Below, one piece after another: positions 23,345 to 33,405 of a stretch of 64,000 nt of DNA; the first letter of the stretch is position 1; the number at the start of each line of letters is the position of its first letter. The stretch is from Clostridium lundense DSM 17049. GTDB lineage: Bacteria > Bacillota > Clostridia > Clostridiales > Clostridiaceae. A model generated the notes under the pieces. That model saw only the letters and a program-made list of their open reading frames with translations, did no database searches and was not told where the DNA came from. The position numbers and the translations under genes were made by a program. The DNA lies in contig NZ_JHVC01000001.1 of the NCBI RefSeq assembly GCF_000619945.1, positions 186,001 to 250,000 of the forward strand. The letters run 5' to 3'.

Positions 23345-24983
23345 AAAAATTTTGGCTAGTATTCTTATTATAATTAATCTTATAAATTTTCAAGTTTCGG
23401 CAGTTACCCTTAATAATTCCAAAGAAAGACTTCTTATAGTTTACGATAAATCTAATTTTTTCGGATATAACAACAAGATAATTTCCTCTATAGAAGAATT
23501 ATTAGGAGCATTTAATTTGCAAGTAGAAACGGTAAATATAGAGAAATATAAGAAATCTTATATTGATAATTTTAAAAGTGTATTTGTGTTAGGAATTGAG
23601 GGGGATTTTAATAATGAAAAGTTTTTAAAGGATTTACATGATTATAAGGGTAATATATGTTGGATAGGTTATGGAGTACAATATTATTTAAAGGATAATA
23701 ATAAATATGCCCTAAAATATATTGGAGAAAAAACGGGTATTTATGAATTATATTATAGTAATAAAAGGGAGAATAATGCTTCCATCGAAAGCATGGAAAA
23801 ATTCATAATGGACAGTACTACAGCTTTTCCTTTGGTAATATCTTCGAGGAAAAGTGGCAAAATTTTTTCTTATATAGGTGATGGAAAAAAGTATTACCCC
23901 TATATTATAAATGAAAAAAATTTATGGTATGTATCAAGAGTAGAAGATAATACTATATTATTCTATATTTTTGCTGATGTGATAAATGAAATTTTAAATA
24001 ATAAAAAAGTGAAGCCAGGTAAGGTATTTGTAAGAATTGAGGATGTTCATCCATTTCGTAACAAGGAAAGTCTTAAAAGAATAGCTGACTATCTTTATAA
24101 GGAAAATGTGCCATTTATGATTGCTTTAATACCAACATATATTGATGAAAAAACAGGATATGTAACTACCATCTCTCAAAAAGACGACTTTATAGAGGCT
24201 ATAAAATATATGCAGGAAAAGGGAGGTAGCGTAATACTTCACGGATATACCCATCAAGATGCAGATGGAGAATTATCTGGAGAAGGCTTCGAATTTTGGG
24301 ATAATAAAAGGGATGCTCCTTTAAACGTTAATATGGAGGAATATGTATATAAAAAAGTAGGGGATGGTATATTAGAATGCATAACAAATGATATATATCC
24401 ATTAGCCTTTGAAGCCCCTCATTATGCTATGGATAATAGGGGATATAAAGAAATAAAAAAGTATTTTTCTACATATGTAGGACAATATCAAAGTAATAAT
24501 GAAAAATTTACTACTACAGCATTTCCTTATACTATTTATAATACAAAAAATTTTAATAAGTTAATTCCTGAAAACATGGGATTTGTAAATCCAGATAATC
24601 CTGCTACAATTAAAGAAATTGAAGAAAATTTTCGAGAGATTTCTATAGTTAATGGGTATACAGCTGGATTCTTTTTTCATCCATATTTAGATATAAAATA
24701 TTTAAAAGAAATTATAGAATATTTAAAAGATAGAGATGTAGAATTTTTTAATTTAAAGAATGAAGATAATTGGGTTAGATGGAACAATATAAGCATATAC
24801 TCCCATCTTGGAAGAGTTAAAGTAGAAGGAGATGTTTCAAAGAATTATAAAAATATAAAAAGGGTAAGCTATATTTTAAATATCAATAACATTGTATTAG
24901 TTATTGTAGGAACTTTTTCTATAGTATTTTTAGTTATTATTTTACTTTCTAAGAAAAGAGATAGGGATAAGTATTTCAGGTGA
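23334..24983 (+). CDS. membrane-anchored DUF2334 polysaccharide deacetylase-like protein
   Basis: A 549-aa exported protein with an N-terminal signal peptide and a C-terminal transmembrane helix (~519-540) ending in a basic tail, so the catalytic part faces outside. The DUF2334 domain (~225-480) is a member of the CE4-like deacetylase superfamily, with KVFVRIEDVHPF (metal/base Asp near 236) and ILHGYTHQD (His303 and His307). The ~200 residues before it resemble a glutamine-amidotransferase-like or BcsB-like alpha/beta region, but I cannot assign it. The role is probably modification of the polymer made by the operon, for example N-deacetylation of an amino-sugar polymer. The ATG lies inside the previous gene, with GGAGAAGGA upstream. 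Confidence 0.85.
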   Translation: MMYKKILASILIIINLINFQVSAVTLNNSKERLLIVYDKSNFFGYNNKIISSIEELLGAFNLQVETVNIEKYKKSYIDNFKSVFVLGIEGDFNNEKFLKDLHDYKGNICWIGYGVQYYLKDNNKYALKYIGEKTGIYELYYSNKRENNASIESMEKFIMDSTTAFPLVISSRKSGKIFSYIGDGKKYYPYIINEKNLWYVSRVEDNTILFYIFADVINEILNNKKVKPGKVFVRIEDVHPFRNKESLKRIADYLYKENVPFMIALIPTYIDEKTGYVTTISQKDDFIEAIKYMQEKGGSVILHGYTHQDADGELSGEGFEFWDNKRDAPLNVNMEEYVYKKVGDGILECITNDIYPLAFEAPHYAMDNRGYKEIKKYFSTYVGQYQSNNEKFTTTAFPYTIYNTKNFNKLIPENMGFVNPDNPATIKEIEENFREISIVNGYTAGFFFHPYLDIKYLKEIIEYLKDRDVEFFNLKNEDNWVRWNNISIYSHLGRVKVEGDVSKNYKNIKRVSYILNINNIVLVIVGTFSIVFLVIILLSKKRDRDKYFR

Positions 24984-24987
24984 TGAT

Positions 24988-26250
24988 ATGAATGAGATGT
25001 TAGTGGTAGATTATTTATTTATATATTCATTAATTTGTATATGGATACTTCTTCTTATAAATATTATTTTATCTTTAGCAGGGTACAGGTGTTATATTAA
25101 AACATTAAGCTATAAAGAAATAAATATAAATAAAGGACAGTATCCTAGAGTATCTATATTAGTTCCTGCACATAATGAGGAAAAGGTTATAGGTAGAACT
25201 GTAATATCTTTATTAAGACTAAACTATCCTAAAGATAGTATGGAGATTATAGTTATTAATGATAATTCTTCAGATAATAGTTGTGAAATTTTAAAGGAGA
25301 TAGAAAATAAATATAAAGAGTATAATATTAAAATAATAAATACAGATAAAAATAATGGAGGGAAAGGAAAAGGAAATGCTTTAAATATTGGGTTGAAAAA
25401 TTCATCAGGGGATTACATAGCAGTATACGATGCAGATAATACTCCAGAAAGAAATGCATTGAAATATCTAATAGAAAGAATTCATAGAGATGAGAGTGTA
25501 GGAGCAGTAATTGGAAAATTTAGAACAAGAAATAAAAATAAAAATTTATTAACTAGATTTATAAATATAGAGACTTTAAGTTTTCAATGGATGGCTCAGG
25601 CAGGAAGGTGGCAATTATTTAATCTTTGTACTATACCTGGAACTAATTTCGTAGTAAGAAGAAATTTAATAGATAAGCTTAATGGATGGGATATAAAGGC
25701 TTTAGCAGAGGATACAGAAATAAGCTTTAGAATATATAAGGAAGGTTATAAAATAGCATTTATGCCTCTTTCTGTAACATGGGAACAGGAGCCAGAGAAT
25801 TTAAAAGTATGGTTTAAGCAAAGAACTAGATGGGCTAAGGGAAACGTATACGTAGTTATCAAATATATGGAACATATTTTTAGACCTGTTTCTAGGAGAG
25901 TTAGATTTGATATTTTTTATTTTTTTACTGTTTATTTTTTATTTTTATCTTCTGTAATAATTTCTGATGGAATATTTTTATTAAGTATTTTTTCATATGT
26001 AAAGATAAGTGTAGAGGGGAAATTTTTCTTACTATGGATAATGGCTTATATACTTTTTATATTAGAAATAAGTGTAACTCTTACCATTGAAAAAGGTGAA
26101 AGTGATATAAAAAATTTAATGCTCATTCCAATAATGTATTTTACTTATTGTCAGTTATGGATCATAGTAGCTATAAATGGTATAATCCAATATTTTAAGG
26201 ATAAGTTATTAAAAAAAGAAGGTAAATGGTATAAAACTGAAAGATTTTAG
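24988..26250 (+). CDS. processive family 2 glycosyltransferase (BcsA/PgaC-like), no PilZ domain
   Basis: A 420-aa membrane synthase with one N-terminal helix (~10-32) and about three C-terminal helices (~308-400). The GT-A catalytic set is complete: VPAHNEE, the first Asp in INDNSSDN (Asp92), DAD (148-150), AEDTE (Asp242) and QRTRW (278-282), the last marking processive beta-glycan synthases. The C-terminus ends shortly after the last helix, so the c-di-GMP-binding PilZ domain of cellulose synthase BcsA is missing. The sugar polymerised (glucose or N-acetylglucosamine) is not decided by these motifs. The start is 4 bp after the previous stop. Confidence 0.93.
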   Translation: MNEMLVVDYLFIYSLICIWILLLINIILSLAGYRCYIKTLSYKEININKGQYPRVSILVPAHNEEKVIGRTVISLLRLNYPKDSMEIIVINDNSSDNSCEILKEIENKYKEYNIKIINTDKNNGGKGKGNALNIGLKNSSGDYIAVYDADNTPERNALKYLIERIHRDESVGAVIGKFRTRNKNKNLLTRFINIETLSFQWMAQAGRWQLFNLCTIPGTNFVVRRNLIDKLNGWDIKALAEDTEISFRIYKEGYKIAFMPLSVTWEQEPENLKVWFKQRTRWAKGNVYVVIKYMEHIFRPVSRRVRFDIFYFFTVYFLFLSSVIISDGIFLLSIFSYVKISVEGKFFLLWIMAYILFILEISVTLTIEKGESDIKNLMLIPIMYFTYCQLWIIVAINGIIQYFKDKLLKKEGKWYKTERF

Positions 26251-26260
26251 GGTGAGGATA

Positions 26261-28339
26261 ATGAAAAAAATTATAACTTTTCTATTAACTATCATTATAC
26301 TAAGTCCAATTAATATTGTTAAGGCAGAAAATCTAAAAGGGAGCGAAATAAAAAACTTTCCTTATTCCAAGGATTATTATATAAGTGGAATTCGTGGAGA
26401 AAGTGATTTCTATTTTAATATTGAAAAACAATGGAAGGTAAAAGATTGTTATTTAAATTTGATATTTACTCAAAGTAATTTAGTGGATAGCAATAATTCA
26501 AATTTAACAGTATTTATAAATGATACACCTATATTTTGTACTAGTCTAGGAAAAAAATTAGGATATAAAGAAATGGTGAAAGTACTTATTCCTAAGGATG
26601 AATTATTAACGGGGTTTAATGTATTAAAAGTAAAAACTTATAGAAGGATATCAGATAAACCCTGCGAGGATGATTTTAATTTGGGAAACTGGATGATAAT
26701 TCATAAGGAATCCTTTGTACATGTAGATTTTCAAAATATTAATGAGAGCACATCATTTAAAGAATTTCCCTATCCTTATTTAAACAGTGGGAAAGAAAAT
26801 TTAGTAGATAGTTTAATAATCATACCAGATACTTATGGAAGAGGAGAAAGAACTACTGCTCTGTTAATTGCAGGAGCTTTTGGATCTTATAGAAGATTTG
26901 ATAATTTAAATTTAAAAATATGTAAAATATCTGAGGCTAAGGAAGAGTTTAATAAAAATATAATATTTATAGGTAAAAAAGACAATGCCCCACAAGAAAT
27001 ATTAAATTTATTAAGTAGTGAAGAACTAAATAAGCTTGACAATAGTTCTATTATAAAACAAATATCGAGTCCATTTAATAAAGATAAAAAAATTCTTATA
27101 ATAATTTCACAAAATGAAGAATGTATGATAAAGGCGGCTAAATTCTTATTAAATTCATCTTTAGTTGAACAGGTTAAGGAAAATAGTATAGTTATAAATA
27201 AAGGAATGGATGTAGAAAAAAAAGTTCCAGTACCTAAAGATAAGATGACTTTAAAGGATTTGGGATATGATAATACTACTTTAACAGGAGCTTTTAGTAA
27301 AGAGGCTGTATTTAATATTCCTCTTCAAAGAGAAAGATTTATAATGGATACTGCTAAGATTTTTATAAAATGTAGGTATTCAAAAAATTTGGATTTTGAT
27401 AAATCACTTATGACAGTGTATATAAATGATATTCCTATAGGAAGCAAAAAGTTAGAAGTGAATAATGGGGACAATGATTATTTTGAAGGGACTATCCCTG
27501 AGGAAGTAAGAAATGCCAATTATTATAATGTAAGAGTAAATTTTAATCTTCAATTAAAAGATTATTACTGCAATATTAGAGAAGAAAATAGCCCATGGGC
27601 TTTTATTGATAATGAATCTTATGTATATTTACCATCAAATATTAATAGAGATATAATCTTTGAAAATTATTATAATCCATTTATAATTGGAGGAGATTTT
27701 AATAATTTGGTTATTGTTTTCCCAGATAAGGAAAATTCAAATCATTTAACTATTGGAGCAAATATAGTGTCATATTTGGGTCATTATCTTCAGAATAATT
27801 CTGGAGAGTTTGTAGCAGTTAAAGCAAATGAGTTAGAAAAAAGTATGTATAATAATAATTTGATTGTAATTGGTACACCCAATAGTAATAAATTAGTTAG
27901 AGAATTAAATAAAAATATGTATATCAAGTTTAATGGAGATTTTAATGGATTTCTCTCCAATAATAAAATTAATTTATATAAAGATTATAGTGATGAAGTA
28001 GCATCTATACAGCTTATAGATTCTCCGTTTAATAAGGAATGTAGTGTTATGATAATAACTTCTGTAAAAGAAGAAGATTTATTTTTAGGAGGGAAATTTT
28101 TAAATGTAGAGGGCCTTGTACAAAAGCTTAAGGGTAATGGCACGATAATAGATAGAGATGGAAATATATATTATAGTTATTTTGGAGAAAAATATGAAAG
28201 AGAGGAGGGAAAATTACAAAATTTAAAGAGTATAAATCTTAATAAGGAAAGTAAGAACTTAATAGTATTTGTGTCTTTTATAATTTTATTTATGATCTTT
28301 ATTTCTATATTTTTCATAAAGAAATATAGAAGGAGCTAA
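26261..28339 (+). CDS. BcsB-like exopolysaccharide export/assembly protein
   Basis: A 692-aa exported protein with a signal peptide (MKKIITFLLTIIILSPINIVKA) and one C-terminal transmembrane helix (~665-685). It has the BcsB pattern of two repeated units, each a jelly-roll segment (SNLTVFINDTPI near 85-95 and SLMTVYINDIPIGS near 380) followed by a flavodoxin-like segment (LIIIPDTYGRGERTTALL and LVIVFPDKENSNHL). In cellulose systems BcsB docks on the synthase by its C-terminal helix and guides the nascent glycan. An in-frame GTG at 26252 overlaps the RBS GGGTGAGG, so the ATG at 26261 is used. Confidence 0.88.
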   Translation: MKKIITFLLTIIILSPINIVKAENLKGSEIKNFPYSKDYYISGIRGESDFYFNIEKQWKVKDCYLNLIFTQSNLVDSNNSNLTVFINDTPIFCTSLGKKLGYKEMVKVLIPKDELLTGFNVLKVKTYRRISDKPCEDDFNLGNWMIIHKESFVHVDFQNINESTSFKEFPYPYLNSGKENLVDSLIIIPDTYGRGERTTALLIAGAFGSYRRFDNLNLKICKISEAKEEFNKNIIFIGKKDNAPQEILNLLSSEELNKLDNSSIIKQISSPFNKDKKILIIISQNEECMIKAAKFLLNSSLVEQVKENSIVINKGMDVEKKVPVPKDKMTLKDLGYDNTTLTGAFSKEAVFNIPLQRERFIMDTAKIFIKCRYSKNLDFDKSLMTVYINDIPIGSKKLEVNNGDNDYFEGTIPEEVRNANYYNVRVNFNLQLKDYYCNIREENSPWAFIDNESYVYLPSNINRDIIFENYYNPFIIGGDFNNLVIVFPDKENSNHLTIGANIVSYLGHYLQNNSGEFVAVKANELEKSMYNNNLIVIGTPNSNKLVRELNKNMYIKFNGDFNGFLSNNKINLYKDYSDEVASIQLIDSPFNKECSVMIITSVKEEDLFLGGKFLNVEGLVQKLKGNGTIIDRDGNIYYSYFGEKYEREEGKLQNLKSINLNKESKNLIVFVSFIILFMIFISIFFIKKYRRS

Positions 28340-28354
28340 ATTAGGGGGGTATAT

Positions 28355-29443
28355 ATGAAAATATTTAAAAATGGCAAAATAGTAATGGTTATAGCTATGT
28401 GTATTATATGGACATATTTACTAGGTTGTAATTTCCCTTCAAAGTTTTATTTTTATAATGGTATAACCAACAAAAAAAATATTTTAGATGGAAATATCAA
28501 AAGTGGTAGTTTATCTCCAGATTATAATATTGATCAGGTGCTAGTGGATATAAAAAAGTTTAATTTGAATACTATAAATCTTCCTATAATTATAGATATA
28601 GAAAGTCTATCTTCCAGTGATATGAAGGTAAATAAAGAAAGCAAACAAAAGGCCATTAAACTATTAAAAGAATTAAAGCCTATGGGTATAAATGTAATAT
28701 TAGAGCCATATCCTTGGATAAAGTCAGGTACACTTTATGAAACAGATTGGAAACCAAATGATATAAATCAGTTTTTCTGGAATTGGAAGACTAAGGTGTT
28801 AAAAGATTTAATAGATAGTATTGCACTTCCATATAAGGTTCAGGCTTTAAATGTGGCTTCAAATTTTGTTCATATGGAATATGCGGAAGGATACTGGTGT
28901 GATACTATTGATTATGTAAGAAAATATTATAAAGGATTAATAACTTATAGAACATGTTGGTGGTATACTGCCAAATGGGATAAAATTACTACTGAAAATT
29001 ATGAAAAGAAACTAAATAATAAACTTTTTTCTAAGGTGGATTTTATTTCTGTAGCTTCATATTTTGAGTTATCAGATAAAGATGAAAATACCACCAATGA
29101 TTTAGTAAGTTATATTTATAGTTCTAGAAGATATAATAGGGAACAAAATATATATGAAGAATTAAAAAAGTTTTATACAAAATATAATAAATCTATATTC
29201 TTTGGAGAGTTGGGGTTTCCAAGAAAAAAAGGTGCTGCAGTAGAGCCATGGAATCCATGGGTTAGTAATGTAGAAAATAGCATGGAGCAAGGAAATTGCT
29301 TTGAAGCATATAGAAGGGTCTTTGAAAAGGAACCTTGGATATTAGGATTTTCAGTTTTCGCAGTAGGTGAAAATGGAAAAGATAAAAATTACTATCCAGG
29401 TAGTGAAGCGGAAAATGTAATAAAAAAATGGTATAGTAAATAA
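28355..29443 (+). CDS. putative glycoside hydrolase lipoprotein of the exopolysaccharide operon
   Basis: A 362-aa predicted lipoprotein; TYLLGC near residue 25 is a plausible lipobox. The body looks like a GH clan-A TIM barrel similar to GH113 or GH5. NVILEPYPWIKSG, ALNVASNFVHMEY (candidate acid/base Glu) and FFGELGFPRKKGA (candidate nucleophile Glu) sit at the ends of predicted strands 3, 4 and 7-8. Many exopolysaccharide operons carry such an endoglycanase (BcsZ, CcsZ, PssZ) to release or trim the polymer. The family assignment is tentative. It is the last gene of the operon and a strong terminator follows. Confidence 0.75.
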   Translation: MKIFKNGKIVMVIAMCIIWTYLLGCNFPSKFYFYNGITNKKNILDGNIKSGSLSPDYNIDQVLVDIKKFNLNTINLPIIIDIESLSSSDMKVNKESKQKAIKLLKELKPMGINVILEPYPWIKSGTLYETDWKPNDINQFFWNWKTKVLKDLIDSIALPYKVQALNVASNFVHMEYAEGYWCDTIDYVRKYYKGLITYRTCWWYTAKWDKITTENYEKKLNNKLFSKVDFISVASYFELSDKDENTTNDLVSYIYSSRRYNREQNIYEELKKFYTKYNKSIFFGELGFPRKKGAAVEPWNPWVSNVENSMEQGNCFEAYRRVFEKEPWILGFSVFAVGENGKDKNYYPGSEAENVIKKWYSK

Positions 29444-29447
29444 GGGT

Positions 29448-29483
29448 AAAAGCAGAGAATAGAAAAATATTCTCTGCTTTTTT
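29448..29483. terminator. bidirectional terminator between the exopolysaccharide operon and the DUF3298 gene
   Basis: Perfect 14-bp stem AAAAGCAGAGAATA / TATTCTCTGCTTTT with A and T tracts on either side. Confidence 0.92.
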
Positions 29484-29509
29484 AAAGGGGTATTGTGTGC
29501 AATATTATA

Positions 29510-30922
29510 CTATTTTACCAAGAACTCGGGTTTTACCATAGTTTTAAAATTATCTAATGAAATTGTGAACTCTTGAATTCCCATACAATAAGGAGCTATA
29601 GCATAGGGTTGAAAATATACTACTATATTGCCATTGTTTATATAAAAATCCTGATTTTCTGAAATTCCAGTAAAGCCTTGAATTTGGATAGTATCTGCTT
29701 TTTTATTTATAACATCAATTTGTTTATTTATTTCTTTATTTATAATATCTTTATAGTTTACTCCAGGCTTAAATACATCCTTAATAGTTATTTCCTTTCC
29801 AGTTTTTAAATCAATATTATAAGGTGTTTTATTGTATGATCCGTGAGCACCACCAGTATACTGTTCATAAAGTACAGTAATACTTAATATATTGTTATGG
29901 TTTTGATATACATAATAATCTGTATCTCCAAAGAAATCTCTTTGTTCTATTTTAAGTTTTTCACATTCTTTGGCATAGTCCATGCCATCTTTTTTTAATT
30001 TATTATTAAATTCTAAAGCCTCTTTTTCAAATTTAGAGTTTATGGCAGTTTGCATTTTTTCATCTTTCAATCCTTTTATTACTGGAATTCTTAAATTTCC
30101 TCTGTAGCCTAACTCAAGTTCGTCTACTACTTTAGAAGATACTTTTATTGCATCTTTTCTAAAGTTTAAATCAGTTTTTACACCATTTTTAAAACTTTTA
30201 AAAGGTACTTTAAATTCCTGTATGCCAGCTGCATAAGGAGCTAATTCATATAGTCCAAAGTAAACTACTACATTATCATTTTCTATATAGAAAGGTTGAT
30301 CTGGTAGTATGCCTTTAAATCTTTGAACTATATCTTCAAAATAATAATTAGGAGTAGAAGCTATTTTATCTCTAACAGCTTTATTAATAATATCTACATA
30401 GTTTTCATTAGGGGAGAAGAAATCTTTTAAAGAAACATTTTCTCCAGATTTAGTGTCTATATTAAAGTTTGTAACATAAGTCATACCATGAGCTCCACCA
30501 GTATATATATAAGAGGATATAGTAATACTTAAAAGATTGCCCTTATTATAGTGAATTTTATAATCTGAATGAATTGAAAAATTATTATTAAAGTAACCTT
30601 CTTTTTTTGCAAATTCAGCTTCACTTTCTACTGTGCTCTTATATTCCATAGAGGCTTTTTCTAGATCAACATTTATTTTATCTTGTACTTTTTTATCTTT
30701 TAATCCATTTATTACAGGAATTTTAATATCTACTTCTATTCCGTTTGCTTTAGTTTTAATTGCTTTTGAAGTAATCAAAGTTTCAGATTTTGTATTAATT
30801 TTATTAGGTTGAGATATTGTTTTATTTGTAGAATTTGGTACTGATACTCCTTTTGCAAATGTTGTAGAAACACTACTTAATGTTAATGAAGCTGCTAAAG
30901 CTAAATAAAATATTTTTTTCAT
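29510..30922 (-). CDS. secreted protein with duplicated DUF4163/DUF3298 (RsiV-like) domains
   Basis: A 470-aa exported protein with signal peptide MKKIFYLALAASLTLS...TTFA. Two homologous halves (~55-265 and ~275-470) each contain a GGAHG motif (YTGGAHGMTY and YTGGAHGSYN), a (F/K)(S/P)...YxDIINK segment and an ending (ELAPYAAGIQEF and AIAPYCMGIQEF). This is the DUF4163 plus DUF3298 pair found in lysozyme-sensing RsiV and in many clostridial secreted proteins. The function here is unknown; lysozyme or glycan binding is an inference. An upstream start at 30958 is rejected because GGAGGG is spaced for ATG 30922. Confidence 0.82.
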   Translation of the reverse strand: MKKIFYLALAASLTLSSVSTTFAKGVSVPNSTNKTISQPNKINTKSETLITSKAIKTKANGIEVDIKIPVINGLKDKKVQDKINVDLEKASMEYKSTVESEAEFAKKEGYFNNNFSIHSDYKIHYNKGNLLSITISSYIYTGGAHGMTYVTNFNIDTKSGENVSLKDFFSPNENYVDIINKAVRDKIASTPNYYFEDIVQRFKGILPDQPFYIENDNVVVYFGLYELAPYAAGIQEFKVPFKSFKNGVKTDLNFRKDAIKVSSKVVDELELGYRGNLRIPVIKGLKDEKMQTAINSKFEKEALEFNNKLKKDGMDYAKECEKLKIEQRDFFGDTDYYVYQNHNNILSITVLYEQYTGGAHGSYNKTPYNIDLKTGKEITIKDVFKPGVNYKDIINKEINKQIDVINKKADTIQIQGFTGISENQDFYINNGNIVVYFQPYAIAPYCMGIQEFTISLDNFKTMVKPEFLVK

Positions 30923-31021
30923 AATAATCCCTCCAACTATTTTAAATAATAAATACATATAATTAAGAATTACTGAGGACTTTAATTTACATAGCTATGA
31001 AAAAATCCTCTTTAATTATCA

Positions 31022-31037
31022 GTTTCTAATTAGAAAC
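31022..31037. promoter_or_regulatory. 16-bp perfect palindrome in a divergent promoter region
   Basis: GTTTCTAATTAGAAAC is a perfect palindrome between the DUF3298 gene and the two-component operon. It could be a dimeric regulator site. No protein can be assigned. Confidence 0.4.
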
Positions 31038-31092
31038 GCGTCGCACTTTTTTTATCTATATGATAATATTAATATAACATGATTTAGTTTAT

Positions 31093-31137
31093 ATAAGGTT
31101 ACGAATTTAATAAAATAAGGTTACAAACTGGTAACAA
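31093..31137 (+). promoter_or_regulatory. candidate response-regulator binding repeats
   Basis: ATAAGGTTAC occurs at 31093-31102 and 31115-31124, a 22-bp (two helical turn) period, followed by TGGTAACAA. TATAAT at 31187-31192 precedes the response-regulator gene. The arrangement suits autoregulation by an OmpR-type regulator. Confidence 0.4.
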
Positions 31138-31233
31138 TTTAATATTAATCATAGAATTTACATGGAAATAATCAGAAAAAATATGTTATAATATGTAATC
31201 AGATAAGACGAAATATAAAAAGGAGGACAAGCT

Positions 31234-31920
31234 GTGAATATACTAATTGCAGAAGACGAACAGGATATCAGAGAATTATTAGAACTTCATTTAATTAAAG
31301 AAGGATATACTGTATTTCAAGCAGCAGATGGAGTAAATGCTTTAAAGGTATTTTCTGAAAAACATATAGATTTAGTAGTACTTGATATAATGATGCCAGG
31401 TCTTGACGGGCTTAAAGTATTAAAAAAGATTAGGGAAATTAGTGAAGTGCCAGCAATGTTTTTAACTGCCAGAGGAGAGGATGTGGATAAAATATTAGGG
31501 TTAGGACTTGGAGCAGATGATTATATAGTGAAACCTTTTAGTGCCATGGAGTTTATAGCAAGAATGCAGGCACTCTTAAGAAGAACTTATAAGTACTCTA
31601 ATATTTGTGGAAAAGGTGAATTAGTTAATGGAGAAATTAAGTTAAATAAGGAAAGTTGTAATGTCTATAAAAATGATAAAGAGATAGAATTAAATGCTAA
31701 GGAATATAAGATATTAGAATTGTTTATGGATAATATAGGTAAAGTACATACAAAAAAGCAAATTTATGAAATAGTATGGGGGGAACCTTACTATGAAGAT
31801 GATAATACAATAATGGTTCATATAAGTCACTTAAGAGATAAGATAGAAGACAATCCCAAGGAACCTAAATATTTGAAAACTATAAGAGGGATAGGATATA
31901 AAATTGAAAAAGTACAATAA
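31234..31920 (+). CDS. OmpR-family response regulator
   Basis: A 228-aa regulator. The receiver domain (~1-115) has the acidic pair at Asp8, phospho-acceptor Asp51 in VVLDIMMPG, Thr in LTARGE and Lys in DYIVKPF. The winged-helix DNA-binding domain (~130-226) ends in the usual HISHLRDKIE and TIRGIGYKIE. The GTG start has AAGGAGGA upstream. It overlaps the histidine kinase gene by 17 bp. The pair resembles VanRS/PhoPR-type envelope sensors; the signal is unknown. Confidence 0.95.
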   Translation: MNILIAEDEQDIRELLELHLIKEGYTVFQAADGVNALKVFSEKHIDLVVLDIMMPGLDGLKVLKKIREISEVPAMFLTARGEDVDKILGLGLGADDYIVKPFSAMEFIARMQALLRRTYKYSNICGKGELVNGEIKLNKESCNVYKNDKEIELNAKEYKILELFMDNIGKVHTKKQIYEIVWGEPYYEDDNTIMVHISHLRDKIEDNPKEPKYLKTIRGIGYKIEKVQ

Positions 31921-33343
31921 ATATAATATTAAAAATAACAAAAAAATATCCAATTTACTTTTAAGAAATTATGTAATAGCTACTTTAATTATGTTTCTTA
32001 TATTTTTAGTTTTTTTCTTTGGAACTATGGCTATGTGGATAACTGTTTACATGCCAATAAATAATCTTATTAGTGCTGAAAATTCAAAGCTAGTGGCAGA
32101 AAATATTATAAAGGATGATTATAGAGATATTGATGTAAGTGAGATACTTAAGGTTAAAGGATGGATAGAGGTCGTAGATACAGATTTCAATGTTATATAT
32201 ACAAGTGGCAATCCCAAAGAAAAGAGAAACAAATATACTAAAGATGAATTTTATAAAAAAATAATAAATGCTAATAATGATATATTTACAAATGATAAGT
32301 ATATATATAACATAGCATATAATAGTAAAAAGGACTTTAATTTAATTGTATATCTTCCTAATGATAATTACTTCAACAGTTCTATAAAGAAACCTAAAGT
32401 AGGGGTAAGAAATTTTTTTGGAATAGCTATAACCCTGTATTTAATTATATTCATTTTAATAATGATAATATATACAAAGATTACTTCCCGAAATTTAACT
32501 ATGCCGTTAAAGGAACTTATGAGGGGAGTAAAGAGTATACATAAAGGTGATTATTCTACTAGGATACAGCTTAAATCTCAAAATGAGTTTGGACAATTAA
32601 GAGATGCTTTTAATGGTATGGCTGAAAAAATAGAAGAAGAAAGAGAGTTAAAAGAAAAAAGTGAGGAAACCAAAAGAAGACTTATAATGGATATATCTCA
32701 TGACTTAAAAAATCCTTTAGCTAGTATTAGAGGATATGCGGATTTACTTGTTAAAAATCCTGATATTTCTAAAGAAAATGAAATTAAGTATCTAAATATT
32801 ATTGAGCATAACAGTATAAGGGTAAATGATTTAATTACTGATTTGTTTGAGTTATCAAAATTTGAAAGTATAGATTTTAATTTAGCATTAAAAAGAATAG
32901 ATATATGTGAATTTTTAAGAGAAGTTATAGCAGATTATATACCATCCATGGATGAAAAGAATATAGAATATAACTTTTATATACCTAATAATAGCATATA
33001 TATTACAATAGATCCAAAACATATACATAGAGCAATAAGTAACTTAATAACCAATAGTATAAAATACAATGGGGAAGGCATAAAACTTAATATATCCGTA
33101 GAGGATTTAGAAGGGTGTGTTTTGCTAGCAGTAGAAGATAATGGTATTGGAATACCAAAGGAATTGGAATTAGATATTTTTAATCCATTTGTAAGAGTAG
33201 ACTCTTCAAGAAACTCAAAAAGTGGAGGCACTGGTTTAGGACTTGCTATAACAAAGACTATAATAGAAAAACATGGAGGAAAAATTGTACTAGAAAGTGA
33301 TAAAAATCAAGGGTGTAAATTTATTATCACACTAAATAAATAA
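31904..33343 (+). CDS. membrane sensor histidine kinase
   Basis: A 479-aa kinase with two transmembrane helices (~23-50 and ~168-190) flanking a ~115-aa extracellular sensor. HAMP is at ~192-245. The HisKA domain has the phospho-acceptor in DISHDLKNPLASI, and the HATPase_c domain has N box SNLITNSIKYN, DNGIGIP and GGTGLGLAI. The TTG start lies within the end of the response-regulator gene, with AGGA seven bases upstream, so translation is coupled. The order regulator-kinase with overlap is typical of a single cognate pair. Confidence 0.95.
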   Translation: MKKYNKYNIKNNKKISNLLLRNYVIATLIMFLIFLVFFFGTMAMWITVYMPINNLISAENSKLVAENIIKDDYRDIDVSEILKVKGWIEVVDTDFNVIYTSGNPKEKRNKYTKDEFYKKIINANNDIFTNDKYIYNIAYNSKKDFNLIVYLPNDNYFNSSIKKPKVGVRNFFGIAITLYLIIFILIMIIYTKITSRNLTMPLKELMRGVKSIHKGDYSTRIQLKSQNEFGQLRDAFNGMAEKIEEERELKEKSEETKRRLIMDISHDLKNPLASIRGYADLLVKNPDISKENEIKYLNIIEHNSIRVNDLITDLFELSKFESIDFNLALKRIDICEFLREVIADYIPSMDEKNIEYNFYIPNNSIYITIDPKHIHRAISNLITNSIKYNGEGIKLNISVEDLEGCVLLAVEDNGIGIPKELELDIFNPFVRVDSSRNSKSGGTGLGLAITKTIIEKHGGKIVLESDKNQGCKFIITLNK

Positions 33344-33405
33344 AAAAGAATAATATAAATAATTTTTTATATTAATATTAGGAAAAATTTAAAATTAATA
33401 AAATT

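Noticed and set aside
31205..31230. Third ECF CGTC promoter (reverse strand, TTCGTCTTATCT)
   Set aside because: No matching TGRAGC -35 at 17 bp and it lies within the RBS region of the opposite-strand regulator gene.
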